Translations under genes and position numbers: made by a program
Notes under the pieces: model-generated
Told to the model about the DNA's origin: nothing
Database searches by the model: none
The model's input: the letters and a program-made list of their open reading frames with translations, nothing else
From: DRTC01 sp964521025
GTDB lineage: Bacteria > Cloacimonadota > Cloacimonadia > Cloacimonadales > TCS61
Length of the DNA: 11,127 bases
Direction: 5' to 3'
NCBI GenBank assembly: GCA_964521025.1
Contig: CAZFPK010000084.1
Location: 1 to 11,127, forward strand
Part shown: positions 1 to 6,610 of the stretch, one piece after another
Numbering within the stretch: the stretch's first letter is position 1
How the letters are laid out: the number at the start of each line of letters is the position of its first letter

Positions 1-37
1 CCCCGTCCGGCAACCGCCGGATAACAGCCACCCGCTC
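1..37 (-). repeat. Partial tRNA-Asn-derived repeat at window edge
   Basis: Read on the minus strand, this stretch begins with GAGCGGGTGGCTGTTA, identical to the D-stem/anticodon part of the intact tRNA-Asn at 328-399. It then departs into TCCGGCGGTTGCCGGACGG, which contains the perfect hairpin CCGGC-GGTT-GCCGG. The same non-tRNA tail occurs in the tRNA-like copy at 424-495, so this is a second copy of one hybrid sequence. It is cut by the window edge, and the rest of its 3' end cannot be seen. It abuts the end of the GIY-YIG pseudogene. Confidence 0.6.
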
Positions 38-283
38 ATTGTTGCAGAATTATATTCCTGATAAAGTCTCGACCTTGATGTGATTTCAATTCTCTTTCCC
101 GTTTCATGGCTGATTTTTTATCAGGAAATTCCTCAACATAAACCAACTACCAGGGTCTATACTTGGGTGTCCAGCCCTTAGCGGACAACTCATTGTGTGA
201 AATTAATCTTTGCTCAAGATCGGAGGTATAACCAACATAATTTTATCAAATTTACGGGAATATAAAACATAAACAGAATACAT
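36..283 (-). pseudogene. Degraded GIY-YIG nuclease domain protein
   Basis: Reading the minus strand from ATG at 283, after a GGAG-like ribosome site, gives MYSVYVLYSRKFDK. After a one-base shift near 236-246 the frame continues YVGYTSDLEQRLISHNE, then KGWTPKYRPW, an amber codon at 147-149, and LVYVEEFPDKKSAMKRERE. This is the single-domain GIY-YIG (UPF0213/YhbQ-like) family, whose hallmarks are the paired tyrosine motifs Y-V-L / Y-V-G-Y-T and the later RERELK segment. An intact product would be about 82 residues, normal for the family. Two independent lesions argue for a true pseudogene rather than a single read error. It lies between tRNA-derived sequences on both sides. Members of this family are small stand-alone nucleases whose cellular role is poorly defined. 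Confidence 0.75.
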
Positions 284-296
284 TACTCTCCAAATG

Positions 297-320
297 AAAA
301 AGCCCCTTTAAAGAGGCTTT
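297..320 (-). terminator. Intrinsic terminator of tRNA-Asn
   Basis: On the minus strand the hairpin AAGCCTC / GGGGCTT, with loop TTTAAA, is followed by a run of five T. One pair is a G-U that would be an A·C mismatch if transcribed from the plus strand, so the signal is specific to the minus strand. It begins eight bases past the 3' end of the tRNA gene. Confidence 0.75.
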
Positions 321-327
321 CTTGAAA

Positions 328-399
328 CTCCTGAAGAGGGATTTGAACCCCCGACCTAGTGGTTAACAGCCACCCGCTCTACCGCTGAGCTATTCAGGA
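328..399 (-). tRNA. tRNA-Asn (anticodon GTT)
   Basis: This 72-nt gene folds into a full cloverleaf on the minus strand. The acceptor is TCCTGAA/TTCAGGA, the D arm GCTC-AGCGGTA-GAGC, the anticodon arm GGTGG-CTGTTAA-CCACT with anticodon GTT, the variable loop AGGTC, and the T arm GGGGG-TTCAAAT-CCCTC. The discriminator base is G. The anticodon stem has one G-U pair. CCA is not encoded and would have to be added after transcription. A terminator follows directly, and a tRNA-like pseudogene lies 24 bases upstream, probably on the same transcript. Confidence 0.95.
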
Positions 400-423
400 T
401 AAAATATCATTTATTATAAAAGA

Positions 424-495
424 TCACTGGATTTGAAACACCGTCCGGCAACCGCCGGATAACAGCCACCAGCTCTACAGCTGAGCTATTCAGGA
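424..495 (-). pseudogene. tRNA-Asn-like pseudogene with inserted hairpin
   Basis: The 5' half matches tRNA-Asn almost exactly: acceptor TCCTGAA, AGCTCAGC-GTAGAGC, then GGTGGCTGTTA up to the anticodon. The 3' half of the anticodon stem is replaced by TCCGGCGGTTGCCGGACGG, which itself forms CCGGC-GGTT-GCCGG. A T-loop-like TTTCAAATCC follows, but the 3' acceptor strand that should read TTCAGGA is absent (AGTGATC instead). It therefore cannot fold as a normal tRNA. The boundaries are approximate: the 5' end is clear and the 3' end is set by tRNA length. It may be a degenerate tandem duplicate or a tRNA-derived repeat. Confidence 0.65.
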
Positions 496-516
496 TCGAA
501 ACAAAATTCGGAAGAC

Positions 517-543
517 TTTTTAAAATGTCTGTTTTTATGTCAA
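517..543 (-). promoter_or_regulatory. Candidate promoter of the tRNA region
   Basis: On the minus strand a perfect TTGACA box (top-strand 538-543) is followed after 15 bases by TAAAAA (517-522). Transcription would begin roughly 15 bases before the tRNA-like pseudogene and continue into tRNA-Asn. The -10 box and the short spacing are weak, so only the -35 is persuasive. Confidence 0.4.
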
Positions 544-600
544 CCCAAAATTCATCGAATAAGAATTTCATCCAAAATTTACGAAATTTCAAATTTTTTA

Positions 601-1527
601 TTATTTGTTTACCTGAAATGTTTTATCACCTTTTTCAAAGAAGTCGATGATCTGAGTTATAGCAGCAGCTCCGGCATTAATATTTGCCTCCGCAGTTTGA
701 GCTCCCATCTTTTTTGGGGTGAAATAAACCCTGTCTCCAAATTTCTCGATCATTTTGTCTTTCTTTAAGGGAGCGATATCGGAAGCATATTTAAGATCGG
801 TTCTCAGCTCGAAGACAAAGAGCATCCCATCTTCACAGATAACTTCTTTCCTCGCTGTATTAATGATCGTTGCTCCTTTTTTCATAATACTCAGCAGCTG
901 CTTCCCTACAAATTTCTGAGTTTCCGGGATCGAGGGTAAATGAATTGAAACATAATCGCTGGTATTGTATAAATCCTCCACATTGTCGATAGGAATCACA
1001 CCATCATTTTCCATTTTTGATTTCGGAATATAAGGATCGAAAGCAACAACTTCCATCCCGAAACCTTTGGCTATGCGAGCCACATTTTCTCCAACATTTC
1101 CATAAGCATGAATTCCGAGTCTTTTCCCTTTCAGCTCGGTTCCGGGTTTTCCATTGAACTGCCCTCTCGCCATATAAACCATCATTCCGAATGCAAGTTC
1201 AGCAACAGCATTAGAATTCTGGCCGGGAGTATTCATAACTACAATGTCCTTTTCCGTAGCAGCCTCGAGATCGACATTATCATAACCTGCTCCGGCTCTC
1301 ACAACTATTTTCAAATTATCTGCATTTCCCAACACTTCCGAAGTAACTTTATCACTACGAATGATCAAAGCATCGACATCTTTTACTGCATTAACCAGAT
1401 CACTTTGCTCCGCATATTTTTCCAGAAGGATCATCTCATAACCAGCATTTTCACAGATTTCAGAAATCTTCTCAACCGCTGCTTTGGCGAAAGGTTTTAC
1501 AGTTGCAACTAAAATTTTTTTAGTCAT
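601..1527 (-). CDS. serA: D-3-phosphoglycerate dehydrogenase, short Bacteroidetes type
   Basis: The product (308 residues) should oxidise 3-phosphoglycerate with NAD+ in the first step of serine synthesis in the cytoplasm. It is a D-isomer-specific 2-hydroxyacid dehydrogenase. The substrate-side motif VVRAGAGYDNVDLEAA spans 75-90, with the catalytic arginine at 77. The nucleotide fold has LGIHAYGNVG at 137-146, where the first glycine of the usual GxGxxG is alanine. HLPSIPETQKFVG follows at 196-208. The C-terminal part reads TPKKMGAQTAEANINAG at 270-286, a stretch I associate with Bacteroidetes-type SerA; the usual TPHxG catalytic histidine is lysine. No ACT domain is present. The start is the ATG at 1527 because ACGGAGG lies just upstream; an ORF of 18 more codons runs upstream but has no such site. 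It stands alone, without serC or serB nearby. Confidence 0.88.
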   Translation of the reverse strand: MTKKILVATVKPFAKAAVEKISEICENAGYEMILLEKYAEQSDLVNAVKDVDALIIRSDKVTSEVLGNADNLKIVVRAGAGYDNVDLEAATEKDIVVMNTPGQNSNAVAELAFGMMVYMARGQFNGKPGTELKGKRLGIHAYGNVGENVARIAKGFGMEVVAFDPYIPKSKMENDGVIPIDNVEDLYNTSDYVSIHLPSIPETQKFVGKQLLSIMKKGATIINTARKEVICEDGMLFVFELRTDLKYASDIAPLKKDKMIEKFGDRVYFTPKKMGAQTAEANINAGAAAITQIIDFFEKGDKTFQVNK

Positions 1528-1718
1528 TATTTCCTCCGTAAATTTTATGGTATGGAAAGAAAAATCCTTTTTTTTGGTCAAGTATTATCCTATAATATTT
1601 ACGCAGAAATGCATTACCGGGACTTTCAATCATATTCTTTCATTTATTTTATTTTATGATCAAATCTTTATATTTTCGCTTTTCTCCTCTCAAACGGTTT
1701 CCCGATCAAACAAAATAC

Positions 1719-1745
1719 TTGACGGGAAATAAAATCGTAAGTTTG
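1719..1745 (+). promoter_or_regulatory. Candidate promoter for the 1774 gene
   Basis: TTGACG at 1719-1724 is followed by TAAGTTTG at 1738-1745. The latter fits TAnnTTTG, the -7 motif known for Bacteroidetes primary sigma factor, which pairs with a TTTG/TTG motif about 19-23 bases upstream. A TATAAT at 1757-1762 is a competing -10, but it would put the start of RNA downstream of the ribosome site GAGGAG (1763-1768). Confidence 0.4.
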
Positions 1746-1773
1746 TAGCAACCAGCTATAATGAGGAGTCAAG

Positions 1774-2139
1774 ATGAAGAAAATTAGCATTTATAAAATT
1801 ATTAGTATCGTTGCATTTTTATGCTTGGCATTTATCCTGATCTTACCCCAAAAATTCAATATCAATAAAAAACAGAAAGCAGAAGAATGCATCAGGAATA
1901 TGAAGACAATTCATGATGCCATCGAACTGTTTATGCAGGAAAGAGAGATCGATTTCGTAGGAACTGCTCAAGATTTGATGAGAATGGGATATTTGAAGAA
2001 AACCTTTGAATGCCCGGAAAAAAGTGTCGGCGATAAATACTTTATGGAAGGTGATTTTGAATCCGGTGAGATAACTGTTACCTGCCAGAATATCGAAGAA
2101 TTCCATGATCATGAACTGCCGGAATCGATCATCGAATAA
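1774..2139 (+). CDS. Pilin-like single-pass membrane protein
   Basis: This 121-residue protein has an N-terminal hydrophobic helix (about residues 6-26) followed by a basic stretch and KAEECIRNMKTIHDAIELF, an amphipathic helix like that of type II pseudopilins. The C-terminal half has LKKTFECPE, then GDKYF and SGEITVTCQN, then a histidine/aspartate-rich tail. That resembles the short beta region of GspG/PilE-like proteins (Cys-Pro ... GxY ... G-x-V-x-C). It lacks the class III prepilin cleavage motif (G-F-T-L-x-E), so it is not an ordinary pilin. It may be a pseudopilin-derived anchored protein. GAGGAG lies five bases before the ATG. It is a single-gene unit with a clear terminator. No specific function can be assigned. 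Confidence 0.75.
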   Translation: MKKISIYKIISIVAFLCLAFILILPQKFNINKKQKAEECIRNMKTIHDAIELFMQEREIDFVGTAQDLMRMGYLKKTFECPEKSVGDKYFMEGDFESGEITVTCQNIEEFHDHELPESIIE

Positions 2140-2156
2140 AGTAAATTTTAGTTATC

Positions 2157-2188
2157 AAACCTTCAAGATTTCCTTGGAGGTTTTTTTA
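2157..2188 (+). terminator. Intrinsic terminator after the 1774 gene
   Basis: AACCTTCAAG (2158-2167) pairs along all ten positions, with one G-U, with CTTGGAGGTT (2173-2182) across the loop ATTTC. A run of seven T (2181-2187) begins in the last stem bases. The hairpin starts 18 bases after the stop codon. Confidence 0.9.
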
Positions 2189-2217
2189 TTATATGAAGAA
2201 TATACTTTTTTTATTAG

Positions 2218-2374
2218 CTGTCATTCCGAAGAACCTTACAACGGCTTCTTATGAGGAATCTTAAACTCTGAAACTGTTTCCAACATAAAAGCAATAGATT
2301 CCTAATCATGTAAGAATTAATGAAAGAGTTCCCAGATTTAAAGAGAAAAGCAAGAAGAAAACTCAGAATGACAG
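2218..2374. repeat. 157-bp nested palindromic repeat element
   Basis: The ends are exact inverted repeats, CTGTCATTC (2218-2226) and GAATGACAG (2366-2374). Inside is a second exact inverted pair, AGGAATCT and AGATTCCT, at roughly 2252-2308. No ORF fits within. The arrangement resembles small non-autonomous palindromic or MITE-like elements. It fills most of the gap between the terminator of the preceding gene and folC, so any folC promoter lies in or next to it. A single copy is present in this window, so mobility is inferred from the ends only. Confidence 0.55.
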
Positions 2375-2395
2375 GAATAACTTTAAAAAATTAAA

Positions 2396-3676
2396 ATGAA
2401 ATACAAAGAATTTTTAGATCATATCTTTCAACGCCATTCCGGAAATGTAAAACTCGGTCTGGAAAGAATGGAAAATATTTTAAATTCAATGGGAAATCCG
2501 AACAAGAAATTGCAGGGAATTCATATTGCCGGAACAAACGGTAAAGGATCGACTGCTGCGATCTGTGAGGCACTGTCCATTGAATCAGGTTTGAAAACCG
2601 GCATGAACACTTCTCCTCATTTGATCGATTATCGTGAAAGAATCAGACTCGACGGCAAGAACATCGGACTTAATAAATTGAGCGAAATTTATGGAAGGTG
2701 GGAAAAAATTTTCGAGGAAAACAAAGCATCTTTTTTTGAAATCACTACTGCCTTGGCTTTTTATCACTTTTTCCGGGAACAAGTCGAAAATGCTATTTTT
2801 GAAGTCGGACTCGGTGGCAGGTTGGACGGCACAAATCCTTTCAGATCGACGGTTTCCGTCATCACGACCATTTCTTATGATCATCGCAAAAGTCTGGGTG
2901 ATTCATTAGAAAAAATTGCTTTTGAAAAAGCCGGGATCCTAAAAAAGAGAATCCCTTTGATCTTGGGAAAAATACCGGTACAAGCTGTTTGCATTATAAA
3001 AAAAAGAGCAGAAGAATTAGAAATACCGATCTTTGAATCGGGAAAAGATTTTCAGGTCACAAAGGTAAAAACTTCAACTACTGGAACAAATTTCGACTTT
3101 CTAAGTAATAATTTCTCTCTAAAAAATCTAAAATTAAATCTTATCGGTAAACATCAAGCGGAAAATGCAGGAATTGCTATTTTTACTTTTTTGACTTTCT
3201 TGAAAAAAACGGATCGAATTCTCAAAACAGGAAAAATCAGAAATGCTCTTAGCAAAATAAACTGGTCGGGCAGGATGCAGATCATCAAAAAAAAACCGGT
3301 CGTTCTGATCGATGGAGCTCACAACGAAGAAGGGATCGAGACTTTAACAGAAAATCTGAAGGATTTATTTCCCGCTAAGAAGATATATTTTGTGATGGCA
3401 ATCTTGCGGGATAAAAACCTGGAAAAGATCATAGAAAATATTTGTTCGATAAGCTATAAAATATTTATTTCCAGAAACAGATCGACCCGAGCTGCAGAAA
3501 TCGAGGAACAGGAAAAATTCGTACTCCAATATGGAATCGATTACGAGTTGATCGGCAGTGTTTTGGATGCGACAAAAATTGCCATCAAACAAGCAGCTGA
3601 TGAAGATATTATCGTAATTTCCGGTTCCTTATACACAATTTCGGAAATATTGGAGAAACAGCATGAATTGGACTAA
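2396..3676 (+). CDS. folC: Folylpolyglutamate synthase / dihydrofolate synthase
   Basis: The 426-residue product is a Mur-ligase-type ATP-dependent enzyme. It joins glutamate to dihydropteroate and/or to folates, making and retaining folate in the cytoplasm. Motifs appear in family order: P-loop GTNGKGST (46-53), SPHLIDYRERIRLDG (73-87), FEVGLGGRLDGTNPF (135-149), YDH (161-163), FEKAGILK with the probable carbamylated lysine 178, GKHQAENA (251-258), SGRMQ (291-295) and DGAHN (306-310). The length is normal and all key motifs are intact. No strong ribosome site precedes the ATG (AGGA is about 20 bases upstream), so the start rests on alignment with the family N-terminus. It is not followed closely by other folate genes. 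Whether it is mono- or bifunctional cannot be judged from sequence. Confidence 0.93.
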   Translation: MKYKEFLDHIFQRHSGNVKLGLERMENILNSMGNPNKKLQGIHIAGTNGKGSTAAICEALSIESGLKTGMNTSPHLIDYRERIRLDGKNIGLNKLSEIYGRWEKIFEENKASFFEITTALAFYHFFREQVENAIFEVGLGGRLDGTNPFRSTVSVITTISYDHRKSLGDSLEKIAFEKAGILKKRIPLILGKIPVQAVCIIKKRAEELEIPIFESGKDFQVTKVKTSTTGTNFDFLSNNFSLKNLKLNLIGKHQAENAGIAIFTFLTFLKKTDRILKTGKIRNALSKINWSGRMQIIKKKPVVLIDGAHNEEGIETLTENLKDLFPAKKIYFVMAILRDKNLEKIIENICSISYKIFISRNRSTRAAEIEEQEKFVLQYGIDYELIGSVLDATKIAIKQAADEDIIVISGSLYTISEILEKQHELD

Positions 3677-3692
3677 ATTAACTGAAAATCGT

Positions 3693-3717
3693 TTGACAAT
3701 TTCTGACAATAGAAATT
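3693..3717 (+). promoter_or_regulatory. TTGACA box overlapping an inverted repeat
   Basis: TTGACA (3693-3698) overlaps by one base the inverted repeat AATTTCT (3698-3704) / AGAAATT (3711-3717), whose arms are exact and six bases apart. The gene it would serve starts at 3759 after AGAGG. No convincing -10 box is visible. The inverted repeat has the size and position of a repressor or activator site. Confidence 0.4.
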
Positions 3718-3758
3718 CTTTGTAACAAGATAAGATGAATTAAAACGGTAGAGGAATA

Positions 3759-4076
3759 ATGATAAAAAAAAACAGAAAAAATGAAAATATAAATCAACTG
3801 TTAACAAATATCCAGGAAAAAATGGAAAGAACCGAACATCGTCAAATGGTCAAAAAAAAGTACTCCAACATATTTTTCTTTATTACTTTATTAGTAATAG
3901 TAATTGCTATTTTATTTGCTGTTTTTTTCTTCATCCTTCCGAATACTTCAAATGGAAATGTTACTAAAATTACAATTGAAGAAATCGTAAATACTGAATT
4001 TGAAAATAAATTAATTACTCAGAATTGTATCGATCAATTGTTGGAAATTACTCCTGAAATTCACAAATATTGTTAA
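3759..4076 (+). CDS. Small single-pass membrane protein of unknown function
   Basis: The 105-residue product has a charged N-terminal region (about residues 1-34, rich in K, N, E and R, probably helical), one long hydrophobic segment (about 37-61) and a short C-terminal tail ending HKYC. By the positive-inside rule the N-terminus should be cytoplasmic. The start is supported by AGAGG four bases before the ATG. I recognise no family. It converges on the minus-strand lipoprotein gene with a single base between the two stop codons and no visible terminator, so the two transcripts probably overlap at their 3' ends. Confidence 0.6.
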   Translation: MIKKNRKNENINQLLTNIQEKMERTEHRQMVKKKYSNIFFFITLLVIVIAILFAVFFFILPNTSNGNVTKITIEEIVNTEFENKLITQNCIDQLLEITPEIHKYC

Positions 4077-4077
4077 A

Positions 4078-6483
4078 TCATTCTATAATTTCGATTATTC
4101 TGTTCAAATCATTTATTTCCATATTTTTTTCTTTTCCTGAAGGAAACTCGATTATAAGTTCAAAAGGTGCTCCCCGATCTCCCAGCCCGAAATGCTGAAT
4201 TAACGAATGCTGGTTAGTGCTTCCTTTTCCGCCCTGGATTTCCCTGATCAGGTTTATTTTTTTATTTGAGAGTTTTAATTTTGTACCAATCCCGTCCGTA
4301 TGATCTTTTGCTATTACTTTTATTTCCAGCCAATTACCCAAATTCAGTGTATCGTTTCTGAAAAGCTGGATCTTCCCGCCGGCTGCTAAAATATCAAGAT
4401 CACCATCATTATCAAAGTCTGCAAAAGCAACTCCCCAACCGTTGAAATGGCGAACTCCTGCTAAATATGTCATTTCCCGAAATGTTCTGTTACCATTGTT
4501 CAGATAAAGAAACGACCTGCGTCCTTCATAAACGCAATTAATATAAAGATCGAGAAATCCGTCGTTATCAAGGTCTCCCCAGGCAGGTTCGGAATGTGTT
4601 TCCTCGAACCGAATTCCAGCTTTTCGACGAATATCTTTGAACCTCCATCCCTTGTTTTCATAGAGCATAGTTTTATTGGAAAAATCGATATAACGCGGAT
4701 GAGCCAGGTTTGCCGTGATCAGGTCGAAATCTCCGTCATTATCGATATCTCCCCATTCCGAACCGATCGTGTGTCCCCACCAGTTATCAATCTCTATCCC
4801 GGCAACTCCAAGTCCGGGAGCCGCATTCTTGAAATTTCCGGAACCATCATTTTTCCAGAGGAAATTTTCTGTTAAACGATAATTGGATACAAAAATATCA
4901 AGATCCGCATCATTATCAAAATCTCCGAAATTAACTCCTCTTCCGGCGCGATTTTTTCGGTCGATCGGAATCAAACCGGATTCATCGGTCGTTTCCCGGA
5001 ATTTACCATTTCCAATCCCTTTAAAGAATTGATCCGTTTCGTTGACATAATCTTTCTCATAATTCGCAAAATAAAGATCGAGCCATCCATCTTTATTTAC
5101 ATCTCCGATTCCTATACCTTCGGTTGAGATTTCATTGTTTTTCAGGGAATTTTCTCCAGCTACTTTTTTAAACATTCCTTCTGAATTCAGATAGACAGAT
5201 TCCTGATCTTTGGTTAAAATATCGAGGTCTCCATCATTATCAAAATCTCCCCATAATCCTCCGTTTGCCTGCACTTTATCAGGAAAAACCAGGCTTGTAA
5301 CTTCAAAGAAAAACCTTCCTTTTTCATTCGTGAAAAGTCTGCTTCCATTCAAAAGCATGTCCTGGAAACCATCATTATCAAAATCTCCCCAGGCAATTCG
5401 ACCGGCAGAAACATCTTTCAAACCATAATCTTCAGTAACATCTGTAAATTCCACATCCTCATAATTTATACGATTTCTGATCGATTTCATGACTTCATTT
5501 TTAGAGGCTTCATCGAGATCCATGATCTTCCTGAAAAGTGAATCTGCTCGAGGAGTAAAGATATTTCGTGAATCCCCGGCAATGAGAGACTCGATTGCAG
5601 AATCTTCCGCATTTTCTGTCTCATTCAAACCTTCATAAGATCTTGCCAGAAAATAATAGCAGCGACCTAAAGTCGTCTCATCGTCGATCCCGAGCCGATT
5701 ATTCTCGATGATCTTCAAAAGAATTTCCTTTGCTTCTGAAAATTCCTCGAATCCAATCAAAATCTCGGCAAGAACAGCTGCTGATTTTACTGATGCCGAC
5801 CGTTTCTCCAAATCCCATTCCAGAAGTGGGTAATAATCGAGTTTAGAATAATCATAAGATAAAGACAATCCTTTACGAGCAAATTCCAGAGCCGGAATCG
5901 AATCTGTTTTGCACTTGAACAAATAATTCGCAGATTGAACAAAAGGCAAATAATCCCGGGGGAAACTTTCCCTGAAATCTGTTAGTGTGTTTTTCAGTAT
6001 TTCTATCTCTTCCCGTTTATGCAGAGAAAAGAGCAGATACAAATACATAGTCCGACGCCAATTGGTTTTCGGGTATTTTAAAAGTAATTCGGAAATTATT
6101 TCAATTTTCAGTGAGTCATTTCGCCAGACCGGGTAAACTTTATTATAAAACTCGGTATTTGCCAGGTTATAGGTCTGTTCTGATGCGGGAAAATTTTCAA
6201 TGATAGTTTTTTTTACTTTCTCCGCTTCCATACTATCCGCATGATTTTCCAGCAATAATAATCCCGCATAAGCAATATAAAGTTTTTCAGGATCGGTTGA
6301 CGCTTGAGAAAATTCCAAAGCCCGCATTCTGATATCGTTTTTTACTTCCCCGGACCTGAGCGAATCATCCTGAACCTCTTCCAATATCACTTTCCAGTTC
6401 TCCAACATTTTTTCGGATTTGCCTTTTCTAAACGAACAGGAAAAGAAAAATAAGATCATGATAAAAATAATAATTTTTTTCAA
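4078..6483 (-). CDS. Lipoprotein with TPR-like, VCBS/FG-GAP and ASPIC/UnbV domains
   Basis: This 801-residue surface or periplasmic lipoprotein starts with MKKIIIFIMILFFFSC, giving lipid attachment at Cys16. Residues about 30-320 are helical and TPR-like, e.g. the SAAVLAEILIGFEEFSEAKE segment. Seven calcium-loop repeats of the VCBS/FG-GAP type follow, each of form W-G-D-x-D-N-D-G-x-x-D, near 365, 411, 459, 519, 577, 635 and 688; these typically form a beta-propeller. The end (717-801) is an ASPIC/UnbV domain with NWLEIKVI, GIGTKLKL and GLGDRG. Such architectures are common in FCB bacteria; substrates or partners are unknown, with carbohydrate or protein binding usually proposed. The start codon is TTG, chosen because AAAAGGAGA lies seven bases upstream and the lipoprotein signal begins there. 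A TTGACA followed by an A tract lies upstream. Confidence 0.9.
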   Translation of the reverse strand: MKKIIIFIMILFFFSCSFRKGKSEKMLENWKVILEEVQDDSLRSGEVKNDIRMRALEFSQASTDPEKLYIAYAGLLLLENHADSMEAEKVKKTIIENFPASEQTYNLANTEFYNKVYPVWRNDSLKIEIISELLLKYPKTNWRRTMYLYLLFSLHKREEIEILKNTLTDFRESFPRDYLPFVQSANYLFKCKTDSIPALEFARKGLSLSYDYSKLDYYPLLEWDLEKRSASVKSAAVLAEILIGFEEFSEAKEILLKIIENNRLGIDDETTLGRCYYFLARSYEGLNETENAEDSAIESLIAGDSRNIFTPRADSLFRKIMDLDEASKNEVMKSIRNRINYEDVEFTDVTEDYGLKDVSAGRIAWGDFDNDGFQDMLLNGSRLFTNEKGRFFFEVTSLVFPDKVQANGGLWGDFDNDGDLDILTKDQESVYLNSEGMFKKVAGENSLKNNEISTEGIGIGDVNKDGWLDLYFANYEKDYVNETDQFFKGIGNGKFRETTDESGLIPIDRKNRAGRGVNFGDFDNDADLDIFVSNYRLTENFLWKNDGSGNFKNAAPGLGVAGIEIDNWWGHTIGSEWGDIDNDGDFDLITANLAHPRYIDFSNKTMLYENKGWRFKDIRRKAGIRFEETHSEPAWGDLDNDGFLDLYINCVYEGRRSFLYLNNGNRTFREMTYLAGVRHFNGWGVAFADFDNDGDLDILAAGGKIQLFRNDTLNLGNWLEIKVIAKDHTDGIGTKLKLSNKKINLIREIQGGKGSTNQHSLIQHFGLGDRGAPFELIIEFPSGKEKNMEINDLNRIIEIIE

Positions 6484-6490
6484 ATTTGAA

Positions 6491-6499
6491 TCTCCTTTT
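6491..6499 (-). promoter_or_regulatory. Ribosome binding site deciding a TTG start
   Basis: On the minus strand AAAAGGAGA sits seven bases before TTG at 6483. The nearest ATG is eight codons further in and would destroy the lipoprotein signal, so this site fixes the unusual start codon. Confidence 0.75.
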
Positions 6500-6561
6500 G
6501 GGAAGTCTTTTCTTTTAAAATCATTTTTTTGTCAATTTTGCTGTCAGAACATAATCCTTTA

Positions 6562-6589
6562 TTGACAAAAAAATATCGATCAAACTAAT
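6562..6589 (+). promoter_or_regulatory. Candidate promoter for the 6611 lipoprotein gene
   Basis: TTGACA (6562-6567) is followed by an A tract and, after 16 bases, ACTAAT (6584-6589), four of six matches to TATAAT. Transcription would begin about 14 bases before the first ATG. A second TTGACA with an A tract points the other way at about 6530-6540, for the divergent lipoprotein gene. Confidence 0.45.
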
Positions 6590-6610
6590 CGCCTTCGTCT
6601 AAAAAAATCC

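Noticed and set aside
407..592. 61-codon minus-strand ORF overlapping the tRNA-like pseudogene
   Set aside because: It reads through the tRNA-derived sequence and the upstream promoter region; the protein has no family character, so it is a by-product of the repeat.
1108..1512. 134-codon plus-strand ORF inside serA
   Set aside because: It is a shadow of the well-supported minus-strand dehydrogenase gene.
1757..1762. Perfect TATAAT upstream of the 1774 gene
   Set aside because: As a -10 it would start the RNA about five bases before the ATG and exclude the clear GAGGAG site, and no -35 box is suitably spaced.
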